Source: Mangrovimonas xylaniphaga
GTDB lineage: Bacteria; Bacteroidota; Bacteroidia; Flavobacteriales; Flavobacteriaceae
Direction of reading: 5' to 3'
DNA length: 64,000 bases
Assembly (NCBI RefSeq): GCF_001280435.1
Contig: NZ_LBIP01000013.1
Location: 496,001 to 560,000 of the forward strand
Under the pieces are notes generated by a model that ran no database searches, was not told the origin of the DNA, and worked only from the letters and a program-made list of their open reading frames with translations. The first letter of the stretch is position 1, and the number at the start of each line of letters is the position of its first letter. Below are positions 7,975-17,997 of this stretch, piece by piece. A program made the position numbers and the translations under genes.

Positions 7975-9153
7975 TTATTTAGTTGAAAATTTATAAATGG
8001 TCGTCGTTGTATAGGTTTCTTTTGGTTGTAAAACCGTAGAAGGAAACTCAGGTTGATTAGGAGAATCTGGATAATGTTGTGTTTCTAAACAAAACCCTGT
8101 TCTATGTCCATAAGTACCTCCATTTGGCATTGGCAACGTGCCATCCAAAAAGTTCCCAGTGTAGAATTGCATTCCAGGTTCATCGGTAAACACTTCCATA
8201 AAACGTCCACTAGTAGCATCAAAAGCAGAACCTACTTTTCTCAAGCTTCCAGCTTCTCCGTTCAATATCCAACAATGATCGTAACCTTTTCCTAAAGTCA
8301 ATTGCTCATTATCTGCTTCAATATCCTTTCCAATTGTTTTCACAGTTCTGAAATCGAATGGTGTTCCTTCCACGCTTCTGATTTCTCCTGTTGGAATTAA
8401 AGTAGCATCTACTGGTAAAAATGCATCTGCATCCAATACCACTTCATGATCTAAAATAGATTTTGAAAAATCTCCCGATAAGTTAAAGTAACTGTGCTGG
8501 GTTAAATTCACCACCGTAGTTTTGTTGGTAGTGGCTTTATACGAAACCTTCAACTCATTGTCTTTGGTTAACACATACGTTACGGTCACGTTCAAATCTC
8601 CTGGATAACCTTCTTCTCCATTCTTGCTCAAATAATTCAATCTTAAGGTTGAATCCTCTTCGCCTTCGATAGCTTCGGCTTTCCAAACTACACGGTCAAA
8701 ACCGTCCACACCACCGTGTAAATGATTAGGTCCATCGTTGGTTGCCAAGGTATATTCCTTGTCATCCAAAGTGAATTTTCCTTTGGCAATTCGGTTTCCG
8801 TAGCGTCCGATCAACGCACCAAAGAATGGGTTATCCGCCAAGTAATCCTCTAGCTTATCAAACCCAAGTATGACATTCTCAAACGCTCCTTGCTTATTAG
8901 GTACTTTAAGGGAAGTAATCCTTCCACCATAAGTTATTACCTGCATTTCTACCCCGTTATGGTTCTTCAAGGTGAATTTCTCTACCTCTTGACCATCTGG
9001 CATCGTGCCAAATATTTCCTTATCAATTGTTAATTTCTCTTTCACTGGAATTGTTGTTTCTGATTCTTCCTTTTTTTCATTTTTACACTGAATATTGCTC
9101 AAGGTTAACAGCAACATTAGTGCATAAAACAAGGAACGTTTTAGAATCTTCAT
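7975..9153 (-). CDS. Aldose 1-epimerase (mutarotase), lipoprotein form
   Basis: A 392-residue GalM-family protein. A lipoprotein signal is present (lipobox SNIQC, about residue 23), so the enzyme is periplasmic or membrane-anchored. Family motifs include GRYGNRIAKG, NHLHGG, the catalytic His in LTQHSYFNLSG, and the catalytic Glu in FCLETQHYPDSPNQPEFPS near the C-terminus. It interconverts alpha and beta anomers of free sugars. Next to araA and a symporter, it would supply the anomer preferred by the transporter or isomerase. The spacing (33 bp after araA, 9 bp before the symporter) supports one operon. Confidence 0.92.
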   Translation of the reverse strand: MKILKRSLFYALMLLLTLSNIQCKNEKKEESETTIPVKEKLTIDKEIFGTMPDGQEVEKFTLKNHNGVEMQVITYGGRITSLKVPNKQGAFENVILGFDKLEDYLADNPFFGALIGRYGNRIAKGKFTLDDKEYTLATNDGPNHLHGGVDGFDRVVWKAEAIEGEEDSTLRLNYLSKNGEEGYPGDLNVTVTYVLTKDNELKVSYKATTNKTTVVNLTQHSYFNLSGDFSKSILDHEVVLDADAFLPVDATLIPTGEIRSVEGTPFDFRTVKTIGKDIEADNEQLTLGKGYDHCWILNGEAGSLRKVGSAFDATSGRFMEVFTDEPGMQFYTGNFLDGTLPMPNGGTYGHRTGFCLETQHYPDSPNQPEFPSTVLQPKETYTTTTIYKFSTK

Positions 9154-9186
9154 GTTTAATTAATTTTAGTTAGTCCTAACCTACTA

Positions 9187-10677
9187 TTATCTATAGTAGG
9201 CTTCATTGGTATGTATGGTATTTTTAAAATCCCTGATGGTTGTATGTTCATCAATCACCAAAGATTCTATGCCCGCAATTTCGGCAAAATCTTCCAATTG
9301 CTCAACCGATACATTTTCACTGTAACAAGTATGGTGTGCTCCACCTCCTAAAATCCAAGCAGTACAAGCTGTTTCGAAATCAGGTAATGGTTTCCACATA
9401 ATTCTTGCTACCGGCAATTTAGGTAAGGCTTCTTTTACTTCTTCACCAACTGTTTTGTTGATCAACAATCTGAAACGGTTTCCAAAGTCCATTAAACCAG
9501 CAACCAAAGAATCGCCTGCTCTACCATTAAATACCAAACGTACTGGATCTGCTTTTCCTCCAATTCCTAAAGGATGTACTTCACAAGAAGGTCTTGAAGC
9601 CGCCAATACAGGATCTACTTCCAACATGTGCGATCCTAAAATTCTAGGTTCTTTAGGATCTAGGTGGTAAGTGTAATCCTCCATAAAGGCATTTCCACCT
9701 TCCAATCCAGCTCCCATAACCTTCATAGCACGTACCAAAGCAGCCGTTTTCCAGTCACCTTCTCCTGCGAAGGAATATCCCTTTTGCATCAAACGTTGTA
9801 CAGCGATACCTGGCAATTGTACCATTCCGTGTAAATCTTCAAACGTATCGGTGAATCCTTTAAACCCACCATCAACCAAGAACTTCTCAAGTCCTAATTC
9901 AATGCGAGCTGCTTCAATTAAAGACTGTCTGAACTCTCCACCTTCCAACAAGGAATCAACCATGTTATAAGAACTTTCATATTCCTTAACCAATTCAGCA
10001 ATTGCCTGATCAGACACTCCATTGATAACTTCTACCAAATCTCCAACAGCATAGGTATTTACTGAAAAACCAAACTTAGTTTCCGCTTCTACTTTATCGC
10101 CATCTGTTACGGCCACAAAACGCATGTTGTCTCCAAAACGAGCAAACTTAGCACCTTGCCAATCGTCCCATCCTGCAGCTACACGAGTCCAATCTCCAAT
10201 TTTCTTTTGAACAGATTCTTGAGACCAGTGTCCAACAACTACCTTTCTGTTTTTACGCAATCTGCTTACTATAAATCCAAACTCACGGTCACCATGGGCC
10301 GCTTGGTTCAAGTTCATAAAGTCCATATCGATGGAATCCCAAGGAATGTCTCTGTTGAATTGCGTATGTAAGTGACACAAAGGTTTTTGAAGTGCCGTCA
10401 ACCCACGAATCCACATTTTAGCAGGTGAAAACGTGTGCATCCAAGTAATGATTCCGATACAGTTTGCCTCTTGATTAGCTGCGGTTAAGGTTTCATAAAT
10501 TTCTTCGGTAGTCTTTACCGTTGGCTTGAAAACTACTTTTACAGGAATTTGTTGGGATGCGTTCAAAGCTTCAACAATTTCCGAAGAGTTTTTGGCCACT
10601 TGCTCCAATGTTTCTGGACCGTATAGATGTTGGCTTCCTGTAATGAACCAAACTTCCTTTTGTGATATATCAATCAT
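9187..10677 (-). CDS. araA: L-arabinose isomerase
   Basis: A 496-residue cytoplasmic enzyme, the normal length, converting L-arabinose to L-ribulose. The manganese ligands of the E. coli enzyme are all present: E306 (AGEGDWK), E333 (FMEDYTYHL), H350 (GSHMLEVDP) and H449 (GGAHHTCYS). The N-terminus [13 protein letters not shown] is diagnostic of AraA. It lies between araD (16-bp gap upstream) and the epimerase gene in the operon that starts at araB. Confidence 0.98.
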   Translation of the reverse strand: MIDISQKEVWFITGSQHLYGPETLEQVAKNSSEIVEALNASQQIPVKVVFKPTVKTTEEIYETLTAANQEANCIGIITWMHTFSPAKMWIRGLTALQKPLCHLHTQFNRDIPWDSIDMDFMNLNQAAHGDREFGFIVSRLRKNRKVVVGHWSQESVQKKIGDWTRVAAGWDDWQGAKFARFGDNMRFVAVTDGDKVEAETKFGFSVNTYAVGDLVEVINGVSDQAIAELVKEYESSYNMVDSLLEGGEFRQSLIEAARIELGLEKFLVDGGFKGFTDTFEDLHGMVQLPGIAVQRLMQKGYSFAGEGDWKTAALVRAMKVMGAGLEGGNAFMEDYTYHLDPKEPRILGSHMLEVDPVLAASRPSCEVHPLGIGGKADPVRLVFNGRAGDSLVAGLMDFGNRFRLLINKTVGEEVKEALPKLPVARIMWKPLPDFETACTAWILGGGAHHTCYSENVSVEQLEDFAEIAGIESLVIDEHTTIRDFKNTIHTNEAYYR

Positions 10678-10692
10678 AATTGTGTGTATTAA

Positions 10693-11394
10693 TTATTGAC
10701 CGTAATAGGCATTTTTACCGTGCTTACGCTCGTAGTGTTTTTTTATTAATGAATCTTTTAATCTTGGTGCACTTGGGTTGATTTGAAGTGTTAAATAGGC
10801 CATTTCTGCCACCACTTCTAGCACCTTACTGTTATATACTGCCTTCGCGGCATCTTTACCCCAAGTAAATGGACCATGGTTTCCAATAAGTACCATTTCC
10901 ACTTCTTTATGCGAAATGTTTTTATCCTTGAAACAGTTCAAAATTTGAATCCCCGTGTTGTGCTCATAATTCCCTTCAATAAGGTCGTCGCTCATAGGTG
11001 GTGCACAAGGAATATCAGCTGTTAAATGATCGGCGTGGGTGGTTCCAAAAATAGGAATGTCTCTTTGAGCCTGTGCCCATGATACCGAATACGTAGCATG
11101 CGTATGGGCAATCCCTCCGATGTCATCCCAATTTTTATACAAGAAGGAATGCGTTTTGGTATCGGAAGACGGTCTCATAGTTCCTTCCACAATATTGTTG
11201 TCGTAATCCAAGATCACAATATCTTCAGACTTCAAAATTTCATAAGGCACGCCACTTGGCTTAATGGCAAATACGCCATTGGCTCTGTCTACAGCACTTA
11301 CATTTCCGAAAGTGTACACTACAAGGTTCAAGGCATTCAATTGCATGTTTGCCTCGTAACATTCTTCTTTTAAAGATTTGTACTTAGAACTCAT
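10693..11394 (-). CDS. araD: L-ribulose-5-phosphate 4-epimerase
   Basis: A 233-residue class II aldolase-fold enzyme that turns L-ribulose 5-phosphate into D-xylulose 5-phosphate, feeding the pentose phosphate pathway. Zinc ligands H97 and H99 (AHTHATYSVSWAQ) and H173 (GNHGPFTWG) are in place. The length equals that of the E. coli enzyme within a few residues. Its start overlaps the araB stop by one base (TAATG on the coding strand), so translation of the two is likely coupled. Confidence 0.97.
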   Translation of the reverse strand: MSSKYKSLKEECYEANMQLNALNLVVYTFGNVSAVDRANGVFAIKPSGVPYEILKSEDIVILDYDNNIVEGTMRPSSDTKTHSFLYKNWDDIGGIAHTHATYSVSWAQAQRDIPIFGTTHADHLTADIPCAPPMSDDLIEGNYEHNTGIQILNCFKDKNISHKEVEMVLIGNHGPFTWGKDAAKAVYNSKVLEVVAEMAYLTLQINPSAPRLKDSLIKKHYERKHGKNAYYGQ

Positions 11395-13070
11395 TACTTT
11401 TTGGATTTAATGTTAGTTTCAACAAAGGTCGCCAATGTTTTGTAGGCCTCCATATAATTGGCATACACCTTCACTTGTTCTGTTTGTGGGAAATATTCTG
11501 CTTCAAAGTCACTTCCCATGACTTTGCTGGCTTCAATTACGTTTGGATATAAACCTGCAGCTACAGCGGCATAAATGGCAGCGCCCAAAGCTGGTGCTTG
11601 GTCTGATTCCGCCACTTTAATAGGCATGTTCAAAACATTAGCAAGAGTTTGCATGATGAAAGGCGACTTTCTTGCCACGCCTCCAATTCCGATAACAGAT
11701 TCTATTTTCACGCCTTCACTTTCAAAACGATCCACGATCATTTTGGAACCAAAACAAATAGAATTCACTAAAGCCTTGAAGATATGAGGCGCTTTTGTTC
11801 CCAAGGAAATTCCTGAGATGGCACTTTTCAGCTCTTGGTTGGCATCTGGCGTTCTTCTTCCGTTAACCCAGTCCAAAGCAATTGGTATGGCTTCCGAAAT
11901 TGGAATTCTCTCTGCCTGTTCTGCTAAAGTACGAATGAATTTAGCTTCAACTTCTTCACTTAAAGCTTTCTTTTGCTCGTCTGTCAATACTTTTGAAGTC
12001 AACACAAGGTTTTCGATAGGCCAAGACAACACATCCTTGAACCAAGCCAAAACATCACCAAAAGCAGATTGACCAGCTTCCAGACCAATCATGCCAGGAA
12101 TTACCGAACCATCTACTTGTCCACAAATTCCTTTTACACAGTTATCCCCAATCACTTCGCGAGGTGATACCATGATATCACAAGTAGAGGTTCCCATAAC
12201 TCGTACCAACGCATTATTGTCAACCTTAGCTCCCACCGCACCAGAGTGTGCATCGAAAGTACCCACAGCAATTACCGTTTTTGTTGACAGACCAAGTTTG
12301 TTGGCCCACTCTTCATTAAGGTGACCAGCAATATCGTCGGACGTAAAGGTTTCTGTATATAAATTATCTTTTAAATCGGCTAAATATGGGTCCAATTGTC
12401 CTAAGAATTCCTTAGCTGGCAATCCTCCCCAACTCTCATGCCACATGGCTTTATGTCCCGCAGCACAACGGCTTCTTTTAAACGTATTTAAATCTTTGTT
12501 ATCGGCCAGTAAGTAAGTGATATAATCACAGTGCTCCATCCAAGTGTAAGCCTGCTCTTTTACGGCCTTATCCTCTCTGGCAATATGTAATATTTTTGCC
12601 CAGAACCATTCAGAAGAATAAATTCCTCCTTCAAATTTGGTATAGTCTTCACCTCCCCAAGTTCTAGCCAATTCGTTGATTTCATTCGCTTCTGCAACCG
12701 AAGTATGATCTTTCCAAAGTACCATCATAGCATTTGGATTTTCAGTGAATCCATCCACAAAAGCCAATGGTGTCCCATCTACTGTCAATGGCATTGGTGA
12801 CGATCCAGTAGTATCAATACAAATTCCCACTACCGCCTCTGGTTTCACGTCACTTTGCTGCATTACTGAGGTAATGGTATGTTCAAGTCCTTCAATATGA
12901 TCTAAAGGATGTTGCCTGAATTGGTTAATTCCCGCATTACAATATTTTTGTTCCTTCCATCGTGGATACCAAAACACTTCCGAAGCCAATTCGGCTCCGT
13001 TTTGTGTATCAATCAAGACCGCACGAACAGAATCCGATCCATAATCTAATCCTATAACATATGTTTTCAT
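11394..13070 (-). CDS. araB: Ribulokinase
   Basis: A 558-residue FGGY-family sugar kinase that phosphorylates L-ribulose. It opens with the ATP-binding phosphate loop GLDYGSDSVRAVLID (about 7-21). The AraB-type segment YPRWKEQKYCNAGINQFRQHP (about 35-55) and the GTFDAHSGAVGAK stretch near residue 269-281, which holds the presumed catalytic Asp, are present. It is the first gene of the araB-araD-araA-epimerase-symporter unit and has its own promoter with a perfect AraR-like palindrome upstream. Confidence 0.97.
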   Translation of the reverse strand: MKTYVIGLDYGSDSVRAVLIDTQNGAELASEVFWYPRWKEQKYCNAGINQFRQHPLDHIEGLEHTITSVMQQSDVKPEAVVGICIDTTGSSPMPLTVDGTPLAFVDGFTENPNAMMVLWKDHTSVAEANEINELARTWGGEDYTKFEGGIYSSEWFWAKILHIAREDKAVKEQAYTWMEHCDYITYLLADNKDLNTFKRSRCAAGHKAMWHESWGGLPAKEFLGQLDPYLADLKDNLYTETFTSDDIAGHLNEEWANKLGLSTKTVIAVGTFDAHSGAVGAKVDNNALVRVMGTSTCDIMVSPREVIGDNCVKGICGQVDGSVIPGMIGLEAGQSAFGDVLAWFKDVLSWPIENLVLTSKVLTDEQKKALSEEVEAKFIRTLAEQAERIPISEAIPIALDWVNGRRTPDANQELKSAISGISLGTKAPHIFKALVNSICFGSKMIVDRFESEGVKIESVIGIGGVARKSPFIMQTLANVLNMPIKVAESDQAPALGAAIYAAVAAGLYPNVIEASKVMGSDFEAEYFPQTEQVKVYANYMEAYKTLATFVETNIKSKK

Positions 13071-13095
13071 CTTAACTTGTTTAGTTGTTTGTATA

Positions 13096-13138
13096 CAAAG
13101 ATACGCTTTACATTAAAATAAGTGTATTTTATACACTT
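13096..13138 (-). promoter_or_regulatory. araB promoter with AraR operator
   Basis: On the minus strand, TATCTTTG (13103-13096) is a full match to TAnnTTTG. AAGTGTA-N5-TACACTT at 13120-13138 is a perfect palindrome with 7-bp arms, 16 nt upstream of the -7 element, so it covers the place where a -33 element would bind sigma factor. The same half-sites with the same N7 spacing occur before susC. Together they suggest repression by the Nudix-family regulator AraR and an internal promoter that splits the arabinan operon from the arabinose catabolic genes. Confidence 0.75.
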
Positions 13139-13184
13139 TTAAATTTTAGTTTTAACATTCAAAACAATAGGTCACAAATTTGAC

Positions 13185-14195
13185 CTAATAAAACTCAAAA
13201 AGAGGCTTCCCTTTTTCATCAAATTTCAGCTCCAACATTCTAGCATGTCGGTTTGGATCGTATAGTGGATCGGCCACAATTTCCTCCAAAGGTCTGGTAT
13301 CTGTTTTTGGAACCACTGCTGGATCACCAACTGCATTTTCATAATCTCTCGCGTGATAGATACACAATGGCGTTGTATCATCTTCTGCCACGGTAAAGCA
13401 ATTATGTCCGGGACCAAAAATTTTCTTGTCGTAATTGGTTTTCAATACCGGGTACCTGGTTTTGATCCATGAATTTCTATCCAATAAATCGGCAGTTTCA
13501 TCTGCTTCCATATAGCCCATACAATAACAGGCGCCCGTAGCACTAGCTGAAAAAGTGATAAATATTTTGCCGTTGTGTTTTAAAACGGCTGGACCTTCAT
13601 TCACCCAAAAGCCGATACGCTCCCAATCGTAATCTGGCGTGGTCAGCATGAACTGGGTTGTTTTAAGTTTAATTGGCGATTCCATTTCTGCCAAATACAA
13701 ATTAGACGCCGCAAATTGACCTCCTGTTTTTTCAGCCCAACAGAAATAACGCTTGCCATTATTTTCAAACACAGTACCATCCAATGAAAAGTCGATGAAT
13801 GATTTTTCGTCACCATCGGCAGCTTGCATCATCCCCAACTCAATCCATTCATCATTAAGAGGGTCTTCACCTGTACACTCTAAAACATAAGGTCGCAATG
13901 CCCAGATATCCTCCTCTTCACTAGCCGCAAAATATACATACCATTTACCGTCCAAATAATGAATCTCAGGCGCCCAAATATGACGGCTCATTGGACCACT
14001 TTCATGCTTGAACCACACATCAAAGGTTTCGGCATTCGGCAGTTCAGCTATTGTTTTCGCTCTTCTCAGTTCAATACGATCATAGGTTGGCACAGACCCC
14101 GTGAAATAGTAATAACCATCAGTGTGCTTATAAATAAACGGATCGGCACGTTGTTCTACAATCGGTGCATTTTTTTCAGAACTCTCCATCTTCAT
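13185..14195 (-). CDS. Cytoplasmic GH43 alpha-L-arabinofuranosidase (GH43_26-like)
   Basis: A 336-residue five-bladed propeller enzyme without signal peptide. GH43 catalytic residues can be placed: base D18 (RADPF), pKa-tuning D139 (SLDG) and acid E200 (NEGPA). The overall pattern, including MSRHIWAPEIHY and the C-terminal DPLYDPNRHARML, resembles subfamily 26 exo-alpha-1,5-L-arabinofuranosidases. It starts 2 bp after the stop of the GPH symporter gene. That pairing suggests that arabino-oligosaccharides imported by the symporter are split to arabinose inside the cell. The subfamily is assigned from memory of the sequence pattern and is less certain than the family. Confidence 0.87.
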   Translation of the reverse strand: MKMESSEKNAPIVEQRADPFIYKHTDGYYYFTGSVPTYDRIELRRAKTIAELPNAETFDVWFKHESGPMSRHIWAPEIHYLDGKWYVYFAASEEEDIWALRPYVLECTGEDPLNDEWIELGMMQAADGDEKSFIDFSLDGTVFENNGKRYFCWAEKTGGQFAASNLYLAEMESPIKLKTTQFMLTTPDYDWERIGFWVNEGPAVLKHNGKIFITFSASATGACYCMGYMEADETADLLDRNSWIKTRYPVLKTNYDKKIFGPGHNCFTVAEDDTTPLCIYHARDYENAVGDPAVVPKTDTRPLEEIVADPLYDPNRHARMLELKFDEKGKPLFEFY

Positions 14196-14197
14196 TG

Positions 14198-15541
14198 TTA
14201 TATATTTAATTTCTTTTTAATTGTTTCGTAATATGAGTCGGTGATTTTATAGCGGAACATCATACCTCCCATAATCACATGGAAGATTCCTGGAATTACT
14301 GTTAGCATTAAGGCGATTCCCCAAAGGGCGAATTCAGTTTGCGTTTCTGCTTTTGGTACATATTCGAAGAAATCCAATAAATATCCTACGGCAGCTCCTG
14401 CGATTCCCATTCCCAATTTTTGAGCAAAGGAAATCCCTCCAAAGGACAACCCTGACACGCGTTTTCCTGATTCGGCATGACCGTAATCCACCGCTTCTGC
14501 GATAGCCGACCAGAAAACTGGCGCATGTAAATCGACTACAAAAGACAAGATGAAATACAGTACATAGGCCATCACAAGGTTTCCTGGCTGTACTACCAAT
14601 AACATAATAAGACTAATCACTCCCACCGCAATTTGGGACCATTTAAACAATTTTACCTTACAGTATTTTTTGGTGATAAATGTAGAGGCTGGCATAGCTA
14701 AAATCGCCGCCGCAACACCAGTTGCCATAAATGATGATTGCACACTAGCATCACCACCCAAGAAATATTTAGCATAGAAAATAGCAACAGAATTACGGAT
14801 TACGTAACCCACGGTACCGAAGAAACATACCCCAAATAAAAGAGTCCACTGACCATTTTTCAACAACAACTGAAACTGTTCTTTCAAAGGCTTATCCTCT
14901 ACCACATGTTCTACGCGTTCTCTTGTGGTAAAAAAGCTAAATAAGAACAATAGGGTTCCTAAAAGGGCCATTAAACCCATGGCCATTTGATAGCCTCTAC
15001 CCAAGTCATCTTTTCCAAACTTTTCAGCCAAAATAGGTACGACGATAGACACTAAGAAGGCTGCTACCTTAGCAAAGAACAGTCGGTAACCATTAGCCGA
15101 CAAACGTTCTTGAGGATCGCTGGTCAACACCCCAATTAAAGAGATATACGGAATTGTTACCGATGTAAACATAATCGTCACAAATATGTACGTGATGTAC
15201 GCGTAGATCATTTTACCAGCATAATCAAAATCGGGTGTGGTGAAGGTTAAAAACACCGAAATCCCAAAAGGCACCGCCAAGAACAAAAAGTAATGTCTGT
15301 AACGTCCCCATTTGGTCGTGAATTTATCAGTAATCAATCCCATTAAAGGGTCGGTAACAGCATCGATTAATCTTACCAATAAAAACAATAAGGCCATGTC
15401 TTTAGGCTTCAACCCAAACACATCAGTATAAAAGAAGGTGATGATAAGGAACATGGAAGATATCACAACATTTACTGCTGCGTCTCCAGAGCCATATCCA
15501 ATTTTTTCAAGTAGGCTTAATTTTTGATTTTCTGATTTCAT
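14198..15541 (-). CDS. GPH-family sugar:cation symporter (MFS, MelB-like)
   Basis: A 447-residue inner-membrane protein with about 12 hydrophobic segments. The glycoside-pentoside-hexuronide signature is seen as LIDAVTDPLMGLITDK near residues 62-77, containing the cation-site Asp pair. RWGRYR-like KWGRYRHY follows. These carriers move small oligosaccharides or glycosides with H+ or Na+. Directly followed by a signal-less GH43, it most likely imports short arabino-oligosaccharides released by the exported enzymes upstream in the same operon. It is the second transporter of this locus besides the SSS symporter at 6346-7965. Confidence 0.9.
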   Translation of the reverse strand: MKSENQKLSLLEKIGYGSGDAAVNVVISSMFLIITFFYTDVFGLKPKDMALLFLLVRLIDAVTDPLMGLITDKFTTKWGRYRHYFLFLAVPFGISVFLTFTTPDFDYAGKMIYAYITYIFVTIMFTSVTIPYISLIGVLTSDPQERLSANGYRLFFAKVAAFLVSIVVPILAEKFGKDDLGRGYQMAMGLMALLGTLLFLFSFFTTRERVEHVVEDKPLKEQFQLLLKNGQWTLLFGVCFFGTVGYVIRNSVAIFYAKYFLGGDASVQSSFMATGVAAAILAMPASTFITKKYCKVKLFKWSQIAVGVISLIMLLVVQPGNLVMAYVLYFILSFVVDLHAPVFWSAIAEAVDYGHAESGKRVSGLSFGGISFAQKLGMGIAGAAVGYLLDFFEYVPKAETQTEFALWGIALMLTVIPGIFHVIMGGMMFRYKITDSYYETIKKKLNI

Positions 15542-15623
15542 ATGGTCTTTTTCAAAATGCTATTTCTAGCAGTGAGGCACAATTTTCATTGATCTCTATT
15601 AGCAATTATTTTTTTCTTGTTTT

Positions 15624-17996
15624 CTATTCATTTGAAGTACCAGAGACACTCATTAAACGCACTCCGTAAACTCCAGCAGTTGTTGAATTTTCATCCGCTT
15701 CAAAACGCACTTCTAAAAGTTCGTTATCTTTCACAACATTCACCGGCAATTCATAATCCACTTCAAAAAACATATTGCCTTTATCTCCTTTTAATTTGGG
15801 ATTGGCAATAGTTTGTCCATTCACACTAATCTTAAAATTCCTATTGGCGTCCAACCCAAAATAGGTGATGCGTAAGGCTTTTGCTTCAGCTTCCTTATTT
15901 TTCAGCTCGTAACTAAACCAACCCGAGGCATCGCGCCAGTGACGGTTATGGTTCACTCCTGAATTGGAACGCTCTGATTTAAAACTATGGTCTGATTCTG
16001 GTTGCTGTTCTCCCGGTGCCACATAATCCAAAGTGATGGATCGCAAATAGGCTTCAGCTTTCTCCTTTTCTGCCAACTCCCGTTGCATTTGCGCTAAACC
16101 TTCAGGTGTTTCATTTTTAAAATAAATAGTATAGCGCTTTTCATGGATTTCATAAAATGGCTGAAGCATCAAGTTCTTGTAGGTTTGTGGATATATTACA
16201 TCTTCTACTGTAAATTGCAGTGGCTTTCCTTGAACCGGTTTTATTTTCAATAAGATGTTCTCTCCTTTTTCTGCGAGGAACATTGGAGCCTCAGTCATTG
16301 GTAAAAAAGGGCCATGGGCAATATGGCCTCCACGACTATCGTCTGCAAACAAACCATCTTGATGGCCATCTCCCGTTACTGCAGCTAAAACAATTGGTCC
16401 ATATTTTACAGACACATAGCCTGACTGATCAGGGATTTGCTCCAAACTTAAATGCATTGGCAATTCCATGGTGATGCGGTCACCAGATTTCCATTTTCTA
16501 TAAATTGGAATATAAGATCCCGGAGTTCCCTTAACCTCCATGGATTTCCCATTCACTGAAATTTTCAAGGTACCTGCTTCCACCCATTGTGGATATCGCA
16601 ACATCAAGGTAGTTTTTCTTGCTTTTTTACTCTCCCAAATCAAGGTTGTAGTAGCTTCTTCGGGAAAATTGGTTTCTTGTGTAATGCTTGCCTGTTGCGC
16701 TTCCCAATTTACTTTGGAAGGCATAAAAAGATTCACATAAAGTGCATCTTCGGTTTTGGCATAAATCAGCTCATTGTATTTAGTATGGTTTTCCATTCCA
16801 GAGCCTACACAACACCAAAAACTGGTTTCCGGTTGTGAGTACACACGGTAATGTCCCGGACGCATTGGAGTGAAATACACAAAACCTCCCTTAGGATTTT
16901 GAGAGGACAAAATATGATTGTAAAGACCACGCTCGTAAAAATCGATATACGCTTCGTTGGCGGTATCCTCAAACAAAAGCTTGCTCAACTTTAGCATGTT
17001 GTAGGTATTACAGGTCTCAGGCCCCTCTTGACTACTTAGCACATCGCTAAAATCATCGATTGGGTTAAAATGCTCCCGTACACTGTTCCCGCCTATGCTT
17101 AGAGTTCGCTCCTTTGTAACATTGTTGTAAAAATTATTTGCTGTATCATGGTAAATAGCGTCATGATCCAACTGTGAAATACGCTCGAACCCAATAAATT
17201 TCGGAATCTGCGTATTGGCATGCATGCCTGTTAAAATATCTTTGTTTTCTGCCAGTGGCTCTAACAAGGCTTTTTCTGAAAAGCGCTTTGCCAACTGCAA
17301 ATATTTTGTTTCCCCTGTAATGTGATACAACTCTGCGAAAACTTCATTCAATCCCCCATGTTCTGAACGCAACATATCCTGTACCTGTGCCTCGGATAAG
17401 TTTTTGGTCACCCCAATAAACCAATCGGTTAAAGCAACCAACATGGTTTTGGCTTGAGGTTTCTTGGCAAATATCCAAGCATCTTTTAAGCCTGCAAAGG
17501 TTTTATGAATGTTATAAAGTGGTACCCATTTATCGTTCAAACTGAAACTTCCAGCATTGATGTGTCCATTTTCAATTTCGGACCATAGAGCTTTACTGCC
17601 TGGGATTCCACCAATGTACCCATTGCCGTTTGCCTGTTGCACACGCTGCAATTCGGACAGCACGTAATCGATCAACTCATTGGCTTTTGTATTATTTGTT
17701 GAAGCGTAATACATAGACAACGCCGACAAATAATGTCCGAAGGTATGGCCATCCAATCCTGTATTTTCCCAATTGGTATAAGAAGGTGCTTTAGGCTCCA
17801 ACTCTGCTTCCCGAAGAAATGGCGACAACAGTCTATCTGGGTTTAACTGTTGTATATAATTAAAATCAGTTTCTGCGGCTTCCTTGAATACACCGGAAGT
17901 CACAGAAACTTGATTTAACGGGAATAGATTTACCGCTTCTTGTGCCGTGGCCGTAAGCGTGCAAATAATTCCTAAACTTGCTATTAATGATTTCAT
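15624..17996 (-). CDS. GH127 beta-L-arabinofuranosidase, exported
   Basis: A 790-residue enzyme with a signal peptide (about 1-19) and an alpha/alpha barrel followed by beta-sandwich domains. GH127 uses a zinc-bound cysteine as nucleophile. The residues expected from the bifidobacterial enzyme are present: E327 and C329 (GPETCNTYN) and C395/C396 (WCCVGSGMENH), where the first Cys of the pair is the nucleophile. About 150 extra C-terminal residues (from about 640) form an accessory domain. It would remove beta-linked L-arabinofuranose, which is unusual in simple arabinan and found in pectin side chains and extensin. It overlaps no neighbour; the endo-arabinanase gene ends 1 bp before. Confidence 0.93.
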   Translation of the reverse strand: MKSLIASLGIICTLTATAQEAVNLFPLNQVSVTSGVFKEAAETDFNYIQQLNPDRLLSPFLREAELEPKAPSYTNWENTGLDGHTFGHYLSALSMYYASTNNTKANELIDYVLSELQRVQQANGNGYIGGIPGSKALWSEIENGHINAGSFSLNDKWVPLYNIHKTFAGLKDAWIFAKKPQAKTMLVALTDWFIGVTKNLSEAQVQDMLRSEHGGLNEVFAELYHITGETKYLQLAKRFSEKALLEPLAENKDILTGMHANTQIPKFIGFERISQLDHDAIYHDTANNFYNNVTKERTLSIGGNSVREHFNPIDDFSDVLSSQEGPETCNTYNMLKLSKLLFEDTANEAYIDFYERGLYNHILSSQNPKGGFVYFTPMRPGHYRVYSQPETSFWCCVGSGMENHTKYNELIYAKTEDALYVNLFMPSKVNWEAQQASITQETNFPEEATTTLIWESKKARKTTLMLRYPQWVEAGTLKISVNGKSMEVKGTPGSYIPIYRKWKSGDRITMELPMHLSLEQIPDQSGYVSVKYGPIVLAAVTGDGHQDGLFADDSRGGHIAHGPFLPMTEAPMFLAEKGENILLKIKPVQGKPLQFTVEDVIYPQTYKNLMLQPFYEIHEKRYTIYFKNETPEGLAQMQRELAEKEKAEAYLRSITLDYVAPGEQQPESDHSFKSERSNSGVNHNRHWRDASGWFSYELKNKEAEAKALRITYFGLDANRNFKISVNGQTIANPKLKGDKGNMFFEVDYELPVNVVKDNELLEVRFEADENSTTAGVYGVRLMSVSGTSNE

Positions 17997-17997
17997 T

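Noticed and set aside
13088-13099. Perfect palindrome TTTGTATACAAA at the araB promoter as a second operator
   Set aside because: It overlaps the -7 element TATCTTTG, contains TTTG by necessity, and has no copy at the other AraR-linked promoters.
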